Assembly (NCBI RefSeq): GCF_007859935.1 | Contig: NZ_SJPO01000001.1 | Coordinates: 310,001 to 374,000 of the forward strand | Length of the DNA stretch: 64,000 bases | Direction: 5' to 3' | Source of the DNA: Posidoniimonas polymericola | GTDB taxonomy: Bacteria > Planctomycetota > Planctomycetia > Pirellulales > Lacipirellulaceae | In this document: piece after piece, positions 37,801 through 46,617 of the stretch | Position numbering within the stretch: position 1 is the stretch's first letter | How the letters are laid out: each line of letters begins with the position of its first letter | Program-made: the position numbers and the translations under genes | Notes under the pieces: model-generated | The model's input: the letters and a program-made list of their open reading frames with translations, nothing else | The model's database searches: none | What the model was told of the DNA's origin: nothing

Positions 37801-40127
37801 AGTCAGGCGGTCTGGCAGAGTACGCCGACTGCCAGCAGTTCCTTAGCGCCACGACCGACGCGAAGGGCGAGTTCGTCTTCGAGCAGGTTACACGCGGCAA
37901 TGAGATGGAGATCGCCTACAGCGGCGCCGGCGTAGCAAGGGGACGCTTTGCAGGCGTCGACAAGCTGACCAGCGACGCACTCACCAGCATCGTTGTGCCG
38001 GTAATCGAAGGTGGCGTTGTGCACGCCCAGGTGGACCCCGAAGCCTACCCAACGGCAGACGCTGTGATTCTGATGGGCAAGGACGGAGCCTATTACCCTA
38101 AGCATGACGGCGCGTCGCGGAGCTACCGCGCCGACGGTCTACCGCCCGGCGAGTACGAGATCCAGCTGTACGGTCGGTTGCCCCGCAACGCGGCCAGTCC
38201 CAGCGAACTAGAAACCCGCGTCCTGGAGCGAAAGAAGATCCGCGTACGTTCGGGCGAAACCACCGAGGTGAAGTTTGGGCCCAATCAAGCAGGCGGCGAG
38301 CCAAAACCTGGCGAGCAGGCAAACGACACTTCGCAACAGCAACTCTCCCAGCTCCGCGTCCTCGTCGTCGACGAAGCCGGCCAGCCAATCCCTGGAGCCA
38401 CGGTGCGGCAGAACCATGTCATCCACACTCCGGGCGGCCCGCGCGCGACCACGATCAAGAACCAGCTCTACCAAACCGACGCCGACGGCTGGGCCGTGGT
38501 CGAGTGGACCGGCAAGTCGAAGGACCTGCGGCTGTGGGCCTCGGCGCCGGAGCACGTGACGATGCACGCGATGTGGGCAGAAGAACTCCAGCGGGACGGT
38601 GACCGGATACCGCTCGAATTCGGGTTCGAGCTGCCCGGCGGGACCGAGATCGGCGGCCGCGTGGTGGACGCCGACGGCGCGCCGATCGAGGGCGCCGAGG
38701 TCACCTACATGGACATTGCGATCACCTGGGCGTACCTCGACACGGGCAACTTAAAACGCGTCGTTCGGCCGGTCCGCGTCGCGGACGGTCCGACAGTGAA
38801 GACCGACGCCGACGGCCGCTGGACGATGAATGTCGCGCCGAGCGACAAGGAGATCGAGAAGGGTATCGAAGAGGGGAGGCGATGGGATTCATGGCTGCAG
38901 CGACCGCCTAGGCCGCTGCTGCTCAAGGTAAACCACCCTCTATACGCCGACTTTCATGGCGGCGCGTACAACCGGCTAGGGCTGATCGAATCGCCGCCGC
39001 TCGCCGAGCTGCGTAGCAAGGAAGCCGTCGTTGTACTTCAACCGCTTAAGGGCGAGGCCGCGGCCGTGGCGGATAATGCTCAGCACTCTGACGCCGCTCC
39101 GCAGCCAGCCCTTCCAGCGGAGCCAGAGAAGCCCTCACCGCCGCTCGCTCCCCCGCAAATCGACGCCCCTGAATTCCGCGTCGTCATCGCCAAGCACGTC
39201 CTCCTCCTGAACGGCAAAGAGATCGTCACCTGGGCCGAGCTGAAGCAGCGGATGAAGGCGGCCGGCGATCCGGCGAAGCTGCAGCCCAGCTTCTACGTTA
39301 CGCGGGGCTGGCGGGAAGGAGACGAGAGCGAGGAGGCGGCGGGCGCGGCCATGATGCTGCTCCGCGAGCAGGTCGGCTTCGACGGGCACAGCGTCGGCAG
39401 CTTGTGGCCCCGCACCGACCTGCGGTACGACCGGATTGAGGACGCCGAGGACCTGACGCCCGAAAACCCCGAGGCGGTCGAGGGCACGGTGGTCGACGCC
39501 GCCGGCGAGCCGGTCGCGGGCGCCGAGGTGCTGCTCGTCACGCCGATCGACGAGTCGATCGGCTACCGCGCGTACCACGTCGCGTTGGTCAGCGGCCGGG
39601 TCCGCAACCCGCTCGAGCACGTCATGACCACCACTGGCGCCGACGGACGGTTCCGGTTGCAGGTCGAGGCCGGGACGCCGTACCGGCTGCTGGTGCTGCA
39701 CCCCGCCGCCGGCTACCGCAACCTGCAGAAAATGCACCTCCCCGAAGACGGCAAGATTGCCCTGCTTGAGTGGGGGACCCTGCAAGTCGGCGTTGATGCT
39801 GAGGAGAAGCCGCAGACGGTCGATCTTTCGACCCGGGTAACAGCGGACGACCCATTGCCCGAGATCGTGATCAACCAGTACTGGAGCGACCAGGGCCAGG
39901 CGCCCGTCGACGCCACGTTCACCTACCGCCACGTCCCGCCGATCGTGCAGACCGCCATCCAGCGGAGCGTGCCGACCGCGGGCGGTGGCGCGACCTCGGT
40001 GCACGGCGCTAGTGTGAGCCTGTTGCCCGGGGAAGAGCAGTCGCTCTCGTTCGGTCCGCTATCGACGAAGCAGCGTGAGCAGATCGAGAGCATGCAGGAG
40101 AGGTTTAGCCGCCGCGTCGAGGACTGA
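34818..40127 (+). CDS. giant M56 (BlaR1-like) metallopeptidase with many carboxypeptidase-regulatory-like repeats
   Basis: A 1769-residue protein; the ATG at 34818 overlaps the repressor stop. Residues 1-330 form the M56 domain, with membrane helices near 25-42, 53-70 and 140-162, and zinc motif HELAH at 239-243 followed by LLFFNPAVWLLSRRISTFRE and YCCDELAC. A further helix (GGLLAVGGLAVLLALPLANS) leads to an extracytoplasmic region of about 1380 residues. It contains roughly eight to ten Ig-like carboxypeptidase-regulatory domains, each with a V-x-D-x-x-G-x-P-I-x-G-A core, for example VDEAGTAVEGVRVYYAEGN, VDADGAPIEGAEVTYMDIAI and VDAAGEPVAGAEVLLVTPID. Normal BlaR1 is about 600 residues. The signal sensed is unknown. 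Confidence 0.85.
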   Translation: MNFLALFDWMDQTVCTRVCLTLLHSLWQFAVLAGVALLVERLARRVEATYATQVGLLLVGLTALPATYLMIGEDAATAVAESAPVAVHQSPTAAAPSAPQEFVIIESEVPAATAPPVVAPRAGNAAPQDAEPAVSWQTVSQWLLVAYLAGVLLMLTRLAAALLHAHRLAARATPVAVGRHADYLRRIAERWNMAAAPALAMIPAGVTPKVVGLMKPTILLPGAALAGMTCEELELILRHELAHVRRHDMWANLMQRLAEALLFFNPAVWLLSRRISTFREYCCDELACETAAEQNAEELDPRSRYAAALVRVVELSRGAAPAQEVATLAAAGGRPSELRRRVARLFGEPQREPLRLSRGGLLAVGGLAVLLALPLANSPASEKQSATEALEGRFPEDDSTEQRPSSQQPITGRVVLAETSEAVADAEVRLLSWPKIRRRYSVKTTRTDAQGFFRFDEYEEGDLKLAAYKGRKASRTKRYDGFDVEPGNKLIQLGLQDAPSLKVTVKSKATGDPIPDARVRLTWTDGDRDHQTDDQGEVTIHGLTAEVWTIEVQAAGFAKDGQAISLQPEQLAEVTSLLAPGFELRGVVRDTAGAPLAGVGFSVFPASMRGGQIEWLETNANGEYSFPFLPRQPLKLMLSKDGFADTRLDLLPGLEEKPSIRDFELSKRPDGGSVTGIVTTEDGQPIAGARVVNQGNSSDDQRETVTDSEGRFRLDDVFQAVSGHELFIRAEGFASRAVNFEPGPADNPAVADVTLELGRRIAGQVVDEAGTAVEGVRVYYAEGNRWPGMLLGGQADTDANGRFQFNSLPVDCPFTFTKQGYSQIEGRKLPLNGKEEVLVTLLDEGVLSGQAIDDQSGEPVTPITVHITFSPDRTKEDPGSSLTGARATGEGERFATADGAFRFGDLVRGMPLQVTVKAEGYHHEVMRRLVAAKEEDAAPVTFRMRRIDPAEQLRVAGRLVDQDQAPRAGVDLWLIVSKERPSRRDDFPFNWEMIESGGLAEYADCQQFLSATTDAKGEFVFEQVTRGNEMEIAYSGAGVARGRFAGVDKLTSDALTSIVVPVIEGGVVHAQVDPEAYPTADAVILMGKDGAYYPKHDGASRSYRADGLPPGEYEIQLYGRLPRNAASPSELETRVLERKKIRVRSGETTEVKFGPNQAGGEPKPGEQANDTSQQQLSQLRVLVVDEAGQPIPGATVRQNHVIHTPGGPRATTIKNQLYQTDADGWAVVEWTGKSKDLRLWASAPEHVTMHAMWAEELQRDGDRIPLEFGFELPGGTEIGGRVVDADGAPIEGAEVTYMDIAITWAYLDTGNLKRVVRPVRVADGPTVKTDADGRWTMNVAPSDKEIEKGIEEGRRWDSWLQRPPRPLLLKVNHPLYADFHGGAYNRLGLIESPPLAELRSKEAVVVLQPLKGEAAAVADNAQHSDAAPQPALPAEPEKPSPPLAPPQIDAPEFRVVIAKHVLLLNGKEIVTWAELKQRMKAAGDPAKLQPSFYVTRGWREGDESEEAAGAAMMLLREQVGFDGHSVGSLWPRTDLRYDRIEDAEDLTPENPEAVEGTVVDAAGEPVAGAEVLLVTPIDESIGYRAYHVALVSGRVRNPLEHVMTTTGADGRFRLQVEAGTPYRLLVLHPAAGYRNLQKMHLPEDGKIALLEWGTLQVGVDAEEKPQTVDLSTRVTADDPLPEIVINQYWSDQGQAPVDATFTYRHVPPIVQTAIQRSVPTAGGGATSVHGASVSLLPGEEQSLSFGPLSTKQREQIESMQERFSRRVED

Positions 40128-40294
40128 GCTTGCGGTCAGTGCCAGTGGTTCGTACTCGCGTTGCCTTCTCCAGCACGCGGAATCGGTTGGTCCGTCGAAA
40201 AGGGGGACAGGCACGGCGCGATTCGATTACGCGCGGGGTTGAACCTCCTCCCCGCTTCGAGCCAGTCCCCGTTTTCGACCGCGACCTCGGTGGG

Positions 40295-42793
40295 CTACTC
40301 CTCCAGCACCGGGAAGTAGGTCACCCGGATCTTGGTCGATCCGAACGGGATCAGCTCGACAATCTCTTCGGGCTGGTTGGAGGTGACCGGGCTCTGGGGC
40401 GGTTCCTCGGAGTCCTCGCTCTCGCCGGCGACGCAGCTCAGACCCACGTAGTAGCCGCGGTAGCCGTCGAGGCGGTCGGTCGGATCGCTGACGCGGAACA
40501 TCAGCCCGGCGTTGCCGCCCGCGGCGGCGGTGATAGTCGCCTCGAGGGTGACGTCGCCCAAATCCTCTTCACCACGTGCTAGGAGCTTGCCGGACGGCTT
40601 CGCAGTGACGCGGTGCTCACTGGCCTCGCTCGACCACTCCCCGCCGAATTCCTGCCAGTCGTCGATCGGCTGGCCGTCGAGCCGCACGTTGTCAAACCGG
40701 GCGCGGTTCTCGTAGGCCCGCAGGCCGATTGCGCCGCGGGCGAACGAGTCGTCGCGGTGGTCAATCAGGGGACGCTTGCTGTTGTCGACGAACACGCGGA
40801 TCTGGTCGCCGCGGCACTCGACGCGGAGCTCGTGCGGCCGGCCCGGCTCGAGCGGCGTATCAACGCCGGCCAACGGCTGGTAGTTGTTGTCGGCGCGGCC
40901 GAGCTCGAGCCGGCCGAGCTGAGTCCGCATCCCCCAGTCCGGCAGCCGCCGGGCGGGCACGCGGAGCGTGACCGGCGCGGCGTCGGTCGCGAAGGGCGTG
41001 TCGGACACCCCGCGCTCGAGGACCTCGACCTCGGGGGCGTCGCGGTTGACCCGCAGGGCGTAGTTCCAGGCGGAAGCGGGCCGCACCTCGTACTCGTCGA
41101 AGTTGTCGAGGTAGTCGTTCGACTTTTCCCACGCCTCGTCGATCTTGAGTGAGAACGCCAGCGGGCCGCGGGTGAGGGCCACCGAGTCGTTCGCCCAGGT
41201 CGAAGCTTCGACCTTCATCGGTAAGTGGAGCTCGACCTGGTCGCCGTCCTGCCATTCACGCTGGACGCGGCAGAACGCGCCGGGCTTCACCCCGTCGATC
41301 GGCTGGCCGTTGACCGTGATGCTGGGCTCTTCGCACCACGCGGGCACGCGGAGCACCAGCGGGAAGGTCAGCGCCCGTGGGGCGGCGATGGTTAGCGTGA
41401 TCGTGTCGCCGAACGGGTAGTCGGTCTGCTGGGTGATGGTTAGCTGGTCGCTGTCGTTGACCGGCAGGGTCACGCGGTTCGGCCCGTAGGCGAGCGCCGC
41501 CAGCCCGCCGTCCTCGGTGGCGGCCCACATGTGCTGGATGAACTTGGGCCAGCCGAAGTGCCAGTTGTAGCAGCAGCAGGGGAAGCCCGAGTGCGGGCCG
41601 GGCATGTTGGCGTTGTCGTAGTCCTGCTCGAAGCCGTGCCGGCCGCGGGTGGCGGCGACCTGGTTGGGGAACTGGTAGTAGGTGAGCTGGCGCATGTTGG
41701 CCGTGGTGTGGGCCGGCAGCGAGTTGTACGCGACGCGTTCCATCTGGTCGCCGAGCTCGGCGTCGCCGAGGATGGTGAGCGCGACGCCGTTCGACAGGAT
41801 CCGCTCGACATCGGCGCACAGCTCGACGCCGTCGGTGCTCTTGCGGCCGGACAGCATCTCGGTGCCGCTCACCTGACCGTCGACGCGGCCGTACTGCCGC
41901 TCGAGGTTGGCCACGCCGGCGGCGAACGCCCGGCGGTCGGCCTCGGCGCCGGAGAGCTGCCACGCCACGGCGGGCATCTTCAGCGCCTGGCTGACGTTGA
42001 CGATGTGGTGCGGGTGGAAGTCGCTGCCGAAGTCGTAGAACCGGTTGTCGGTGTAGATCGAACTCCACGGGTACGCCTGATCGGCGAGCAGCCGCGCGAG
42101 GTCCAAGAGCTTGCGGTCGCCGGTCTGGTTGTAGGTCCACAAGACGATGTCGATGTTGTCGCCGGCGCGGGCGCGGCCCCAGTCCTGCAGCGGGCGGTCG
42201 GGCAGGGCGGCGAGCTGGTGCTGGAAGTACCGGGTGAGGAACGGCAGGACCCGTGGGTCGTCGGTCTGCTCGTCGTAGTCGCGGAGGTAGTACAGCACAA
42301 CCATCCGCGGCCACCAGTCGTCGTTGCTGGCGGGTCCGAAGAAGCCGTCGGCGCGTTGACTCTCGATCGCCCAGTCGACCCACTTCTGGGCCCGCTGCTT
42401 CAGTTGGTCGTCGTCGAGCGTGTAGGCCAGGGCCAACAGGCCTTTAACGTAGTAGGGGCCCTTCTCCCAGCCCTCGCCGTCGCCGCCGAGCCAGCCGGAG
42501 TCCGACTGCAGGGCGTCGTAGATCCGCTCGGCCGCGCCGGTTAGGCCGGAGCGCTGCAGCTCGCACTGCCGCAGCAGCCAGCCCTCGGGCCGGACCGCGC
42601 CGATTGGCAGCCGCAGGTACGGCGTGGACTGGAGCGGCGCGCGGTTGGCGATGACGTGTTTGGCGGCTGGGTGCTTGCCGACTGGGTGCTTGCCGACTGG
42701 GAGGTCGGCCGCGGGGCAGGGTAGGGGCGCATGAAATAGGACAGCGAGCAGCGGGGCGGCAACCGCCGTCACCCTGGCGAGACGCATCAACAT
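40295..42793 (-). CDS. GH127-type (DUF1680) beta-L-arabinofuranosidase-like protein with extra C-terminal domain
   Basis: An 832-residue protein with a signal peptide (RVTAVAAPLLAVLFHAPLPC) followed by a short GKHP repeat. The catalytic region has an E-L-C at 324-326 (DGVELCADVERI) and three cysteines at 406-408 (FPCCCYNWHFGWPKF). In characterised GH127 enzymes a glutamate and three cysteines bind zinc and one cysteine is the nucleophile, so the site appears intact. The C-terminal ~190 residues are a beta-sandwich-like domain (GRPHELRVECRGDQIRVFVD) similar to DUF1080/LamG folds. The protein probably acts on plant or algal arabinose-containing glycans outside the cytoplasm. No other glycan genes flank it. 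Confidence 0.85.
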   Translation of the reverse strand: MLMRLARVTAVAAPLLAVLFHAPLPCPAADLPVGKHPVGKHPAAKHVIANRAPLQSTPYLRLPIGAVRPEGWLLRQCELQRSGLTGAAERIYDALQSDSGWLGGDGEGWEKGPYYVKGLLALAYTLDDDQLKQRAQKWVDWAIESQRADGFFGPASNDDWWPRMVVLYYLRDYDEQTDDPRVLPFLTRYFQHQLAALPDRPLQDWGRARAGDNIDIVLWTYNQTGDRKLLDLARLLADQAYPWSSIYTDNRFYDFGSDFHPHHIVNVSQALKMPAVAWQLSGAEADRRAFAAGVANLERQYGRVDGQVSGTEMLSGRKSTDGVELCADVERILSNGVALTILGDAELGDQMERVAYNSLPAHTTANMRQLTYYQFPNQVAATRGRHGFEQDYDNANMPGPHSGFPCCCYNWHFGWPKFIQHMWAATEDGGLAALAYGPNRVTLPVNDSDQLTITQQTDYPFGDTITLTIAAPRALTFPLVLRVPAWCEEPSITVNGQPIDGVKPGAFCRVQREWQDGDQVELHLPMKVEASTWANDSVALTRGPLAFSLKIDEAWEKSNDYLDNFDEYEVRPASAWNYALRVNRDAPEVEVLERGVSDTPFATDAAPVTLRVPARRLPDWGMRTQLGRLELGRADNNYQPLAGVDTPLEPGRPHELRVECRGDQIRVFVDNSKRPLIDHRDDSFARGAIGLRAYENRARFDNVRLDGQPIDDWQEFGGEWSSEASEHRVTAKPSGKLLARGEEDLGDVTLEATITAAAGGNAGLMFRVSDPTDRLDGYRGYYVGLSCVAGESEDSEEPPQSPVTSNQPEEIVELIPFGSTKIRVTYFPVLEE

Positions 42794-42925
42794 TGGTCCA
42801 GTCCTGGCAAGAGAGTCTCAGGGCCGCGCCATTGAGGGGCAGCGCAGTCACCTCGGTCCGGCGACGCAGAGAGCGGCCAGGCGTCCCGTCGGCACAGACA
42901 AGCAAGTATAGCCGATCGCGGTCGC

Positions 42926-42943
42926 CGGTTCGAACCGGCGCCT
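42926..42943. repeat. 18-bp perfect palindrome
   Basis: CGCCGGTTCGAACCGGCG lies in the 280-bp gap between the GH127 gene (minus) and the SDR gene (plus). It could be a regulator-binding site for either divergent gene, or chance in GC-rich DNA. The rest of the gap shows no gene. Confidence 0.5.
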
Positions 42944-43073
42944 GCGTCGGGGGACGCCGCAGGGGACGCCAGTTTTCCGCAGCCGGGAGATCTCGGCGCC
43001 GCGATTGCTGCTACAAAGACTCCGCAGGCGAAAGAAACACAAGAAAGTCTCAGGAAAACAGGAGAAACGAACC

Positions 43074-43832
43074 ATGGCAGCGAAGAAGGTAGTGATCGTG
43101 ACCGGCGCCGGCTCGGGGATCGGCGCCGCGGCGGCGAAACGCTTTGCGGCGGACGGCTGCGCGGTAGTCCTGAACGGCCGCACCGAGTCGAAGCTCCAGG
43201 CGGTGGCCGACGAAATTGGCGGCGAGGACGTCCTCGTCCAGCCGGGCGACGTCTCGAGCCCCGACGATGTCGCCAAGCTTGTCGAGGCGACCATCGCCCG
43301 CTTTGGTCGGCTCGACGTGCTGGTCAACAACGCCGGCATGCTGGTGCAGGGCGGGGTTGACGAGGTCTCGCCCGAGGACTGGACCAAACAGATGGCGGTC
43401 AACGCCGGCGGCATGTTCTTTTGCATCAAGGCCGCGCTGCCGCACCTGGTGAAGAGCGGCGGCGCGGTGGTCAACGTCTCGTCGGTCTCTGGCCTGGGGG
43501 GCGACTGGGGCATGTTCGCCTACAACGCCACCAAGGGCGCCGTGAGCAACCTGACCCGCGCGCTGGCGCTCGACCTGGCCGCCCAGGGGGTCCGCGTCAA
43601 CGCGGTCGCCCCGAGCCTGACCGACACCGAGATGGCGGGCGGCATCATGGACGACCAAGCGGTCATGCAGAAGTTCAAGGAGCGGATCCCGATGGGGCGC
43701 GCCGCGGAGCCGGCCGAGGTCGCCGCGGTGATCGCGTTCCTCGCCGGACCCGACGCGGCGTTCGTCAACGGCGTCGTGCTGCCGGTCGACGGCGGCCTCA
43801 GCGCGTCCAACGGTCAGCCCAACCTGAGCTGA
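43074..43832 (+). CDS. short-chain dehydrogenase/reductase (SDR)
   Basis: A 252-residue protein from the ATG at 43074, with GGAG 9 nt upstream. Classical SDR motifs are all present: TGxxxGxG in VIVTGAGSGIGAAAAKRFAA, NNAG in LDVLVNNAGMLVQGG, the catalytic Ser in VNVSSVSGLGG, YxxxK in FAYNATKGAVSNL, and the C-terminal VLPVDGGLSASNGQ. Members reduce or oxidise sugars, steroids or acyl-ACP with NAD(P)H. The substrate is not clear; sequence style fits 3-oxoacyl-ACP reductase or glucose-dehydrogenase-like enzymes. Confidence 0.93.
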   Translation: MAAKKVVIVTGAGSGIGAAAAKRFAADGCAVVLNGRTESKLQAVADEIGGEDVLVQPGDVSSPDDVAKLVEATIARFGRLDVLVNNAGMLVQGGVDEVSPEDWTKQMAVNAGGMFFCIKAALPHLVKSGGAVVNVSSVSGLGGDWGMFAYNATKGAVSNLTRALALDLAAQGVRVNAVAPSLTDTEMAGGIMDDQAVMQKFKERIPMGRAAEPAEVAAVIAFLAGPDAAFVNGVVLPVDGGLSASNGQPNLS

Positions 43833-43887
43833 CCACCGCCGCGTGGGTATCCGGGAGCCGCTCGAGCGACTAGCCTGACGGCGTCCC

Positions 43888-44586
43888 GTGTGCTCCCCCG
43901 TCAAACGACCCGTCAAACGACCCCTCAAGCGACCTGCTGTGAACCACCTCCGACTCGCCACCAATGTGCTGCTTGCCTGCGCGGTTGCGGCGTGCGCCTG
44001 CACGCCCGCTTCTCCGGTTGCCGTCAAGCACCTGGTGCACGATTACCCGGCGGAGGACGTGTCTGGGCTCGTGAACGTGGTGGTCGAGATCCCTGCCGGC
44101 ACCAATCAGAAGTGGGAGACCGACAAACAATCGGGCCGGCTAGTCTGGGACACCAAGGACGGCGTCCCGCGGGTCGTCGCCTACCTGCCTTACCCGGGCA
44201 ACTACGGCATGATCCCCCGCACGCTGCTGCCCAAGAGTCTCGGCGGCGATGGCGACCCGCTCGACGTGCTCGTGCTCGGCCCGGCGGTCCCCCGGGGAAG
44301 CGTCGTGCAGGCCCGGGTGATCGGCGTGCTGCGGATGCTCGACAGCGGCGAGCAGGACGACAAGCTGATTGCGGTCGCGCCCGAGTCGGCGCTCGGCGGC
44401 GTGAAGTCGCTGGAGGAGCTGCAGCGAGACTTCCCCGCCGCCGCCGAGATCGTCGAGCTGTGGTTCACCCACTACAAGGGTCCGGGCGAGATGCAATCGC
44501 AGGGCTACGCCGAAGCCGACGAGGCGCGGCGGATCCTTAAGACCGCTATCGCCGCGTACCAGGATGATGCCGCGACGCTTGATTAA
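43888..44586 (+). CDS. ppa: inorganic pyrophosphatase, family I, with probable export signal
   Basis: Up to 232 residues from the GTG at 43888; a second GTG at 43939 would remove a basic K-R-P repeat and leave a tighter signal sequence. The enzyme domain shows VEIPAGTNQKWETDKQSGRL, YPGNYGMIPRTL, and the family signature GDGDPLDVLVLG. It hydrolyses PPi to phosphate. Unusually the N-terminus (LRLATNVLLACAVAACACTP) looks like a lipoprotein or secretion signal, so the enzyme may be outside the cytoplasm. The upstream 12-bp repeats at 43899-43932 overlap the proposed start region. Confidence 0.88.
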   Translation: MCSPVKRPVKRPLKRPAVNHLRLATNVLLACAVAACACTPASPVAVKHLVHDYPAEDVSGLVNVVVEIPAGTNQKWETDKQSGRLVWDTKDGVPRVVAYLPYPGNYGMIPRTLLPKSLGGDGDPLDVLVLGPAVPRGSVVQARVIGVLRMLDSGEQDDKLIAVAPESALGGVKSLEELQRDFPAAAEIVELWFTHYKGPGEMQSQGYAEADEARRILKTAIAAYQDDAATLD

Positions 44587-44602
44587 CGCCGCGCCCACTC
44601 AC

Positions 44603-46330
44603 TCAGCTTCCCGCTGGCTGCGGCAGCGGGAACACTACCGGCGGCATGCGGATCGCGTGGTCATCGGCGCCAGTGGGGATCAGGTAGTCGAGGCTCACCT
44701 CGGGGTCGACGCCAGCGGAGACCTCGGGCGGCGTGTCGAGTAGCGCGCGGATGGTCTGGTCCTCCTGGTCGGTGTCGGTGCGGACGGCGTAGCCGCGGAA
44801 CACGTCGTTGAGCTCGTGCGAGCCACCGTCGTCCCAACCGTTGGGGCCGAGCGAGTACAGCAGGTACCCGCGGCCCGTCCGGCGGTAAGCGAACGGCGCG
44901 TGGTGGAACAGGTCGGTTGGCGTCTCCGGCAGCAGCCCGGGCGTCAGCGCGTCGAGCGACTCGGGGTACCCGCCGTGCTCAACGCGGTAGAGGGCCAACG
45001 CGGCGGCGATCGGCATGAGTTTACGCTCGACGTTGCGCCGGTCCTCGGCGGTGAACACTGATTCGACCGCCGGAAGCATAAGCAGGGTCATGATCTTTCC
45101 GATGCTGTGCCCGCGGCCGGACCGGCTAAGTATCGACACCGCGGTGGACAATGTCGCAACTTCGTCTGACATGGCCATAAGTTCTGTGGACCAGAGATCG
45201 ATCGCCTTGGTTCTGGCCTCCCAGTCTTCCATCGAAGCGGCCTCGACCAGACGGTCGTACCACGGGGCGGCGAATCGCAGCGTCGCGTTCCAGTTGACAC
45301 GCGTCGCCGCCGCGGGTGGCAGCTTGAAGTCCGCGCCCAGGTCCTGCATCTCGAGGGCGCCGCGGATGCGGGCCATCGAGAGCACGCTGGTGATGAACAT
45401 CTGACGCTCGCCCTTGTCGATCGCGTGCAGCATTCCGTCACGCTGGGGCCAAGTCGACAGGTCGTCGAGGATTTGCTGGGCCAACTCGCGGCTGAGTTCC
45501 GGGTGGTTGAGCAGGTGAACTATCAGCCGATTGGCGACCCCCTCGATGGCAATCGACACCAATTCCTCGACCAGTGTGGTCGACTTCAGCCGCGCGGACA
45601 GCGCGTACATCGCCCGAAGGTCCGACCAAGCTCCTTCGAGATCGCCCTCGCCTGTGCGAAGGTTGGCCCGTGCCGCGAGGCATCGCGTTGCGTCGCGTGA
45701 GTTTTGCACGGTCGGCAAGAGCATCGCGATCCAGGTCTCGTCCGGAGCCACAAGCAGGCTTGGTGAGGGAATGTAGAACTTCGGCTTAGCAAGGCCCTCG
45801 TGCAGCAGGCCGTATTCGGCCGAGTGCTGCTCGATGTGCTCGGCGACCAACGGCGCGTCGTCTGCCGTCCACGGCTGGTGGCTTAGCTGCGTGATCAGGC
45901 GCTCGGCCCGCTGGTCGGCCTGCTCCTGCGATTCCCACGGCGCATCCGGTTCTGCTTGGGGAAGCAGTGTTGCGGCTACCGACACGCGTAGCTCGTCGCT
46001 CGCCTCTGGCGAGACCATCCCGTTGGTCTCCGGAACGGCCATGCCCAACTCGTCGCAGATCACCTGCTGATCTTCCGGTTCGAGCCCCGCCGGCCACATC
46101 GCCTGCAGGTACTGGATGCCGCCGTTGTTCTCGGGCGTCACCCCCTCGCGGAGCTCGGCCAATAGCGCTCCGGAGTAGTCGGGCAGGCCGTCCTCGGCGA
46201 GCGGCTCGGTGAGGTAGGTCGTCTCTCGGGAGACCACAATCGGCGTGCTGATCGGCGCCAGTTGGAAGGCGATCCAGACAGTGAAGATCAGCATCAGGCC
46301 CGAAAGGACTTTCTTCCAGTGTCGCAGCAT
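44603..46330 (-). CDS. hypothetical membrane-anchored protein
   Basis: A 575-residue protein from the ATG at 46330, which puts a membrane anchor at the N-terminus (KVLSGLMLIFTVWIAFQLAP); the frame is open to 46432 upstream. The remainder is mostly helical and acidic. Near the C-terminus a block (LALYRVEHGGYPESLDALTP, then GLLPETPTDLFHHAPFAYRR and LYSLGPNGWDDGG) resembles the C-terminal part of planctomycete pseudopilin-like hypotheticals. Function unknown. It is convergent with the pyrophosphatase gene, 16 bp apart. Confidence 0.7.
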   Translation of the reverse strand: MLRHWKKVLSGLMLIFTVWIAFQLAPISTPIVVSRETTYLTEPLAEDGLPDYSGALLAELREGVTPENNGGIQYLQAMWPAGLEPEDQQVICDELGMAVPETNGMVSPEASDELRVSVAATLLPQAEPDAPWESQEQADQRAERLITQLSHQPWTADDAPLVAEHIEQHSAEYGLLHEGLAKPKFYIPSPSLLVAPDETWIAMLLPTVQNSRDATRCLAARANLRTGEGDLEGAWSDLRAMYALSARLKSTTLVEELVSIAIEGVANRLIVHLLNHPELSRELAQQILDDLSTWPQRDGMLHAIDKGERQMFITSVLSMARIRGALEMQDLGADFKLPPAAATRVNWNATLRFAAPWYDRLVEAASMEDWEARTKAIDLWSTELMAMSDEVATLSTAVSILSRSGRGHSIGKIMTLLMLPAVESVFTAEDRRNVERKLMPIAAALALYRVEHGGYPESLDALTPGLLPETPTDLFHHAPFAYRRTGRGYLLYSLGPNGWDDGGSHELNDVFRGYAVRTDTDQEDQTIRALLDTPPEVSAGVDPEVSLDYLIPTGADDHAIRMPPVVFPLPQPAGS

Positions 46331-46470
46331 CGCCAAGGGCCCCGAGTATGACGGTCGAATGAAGAGAATGTCAGCGAGCCCGCAGTGTAGCGGAACCGCT
46401 ACGCGGCTGCAGCGAGTCTCGTTGCAGCCCATCCGTCGCCGCCGCCCAAATACTGGCCAACGGCCAATCT

Positions 46471-46617
46471 CACCGTAGCCTAGGGCATCGCCCTAGGTTT
46501 AGGGCCAGCACGCATTCTTGGCTGAAGGCCAAGCTCAATCGTGCTGAGTTGAGGTTGGCCTTCAGCCAACGGGCCGAAACGCTCTGCTAACCTAGGGCGA
46601 TGCCCTAGGCTACGGTG
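46471..46617. repeat. long nested inverted repeat
   Basis: The outer arms 46471-46499 and 46589-46617 are 29-bp perfect inverted copies, each itself partly palindromic (CCTAGGGC/GCCCTAGG). The inner arms 46518-46538 and 46549-46569 match at 20 of 21 positions. The RNA would fold into one long hairpin. It lies in the 523-bp gap 46331-46853, which otherwise contains no recognisable gene. Confidence 0.85.

Noticed and set aside
42926..42943. tRNA T-arm (GGTTCGAACC)
   Set aside because: The loop is six bases, the neighbouring arms are absent and no cloverleaf can be drawn.
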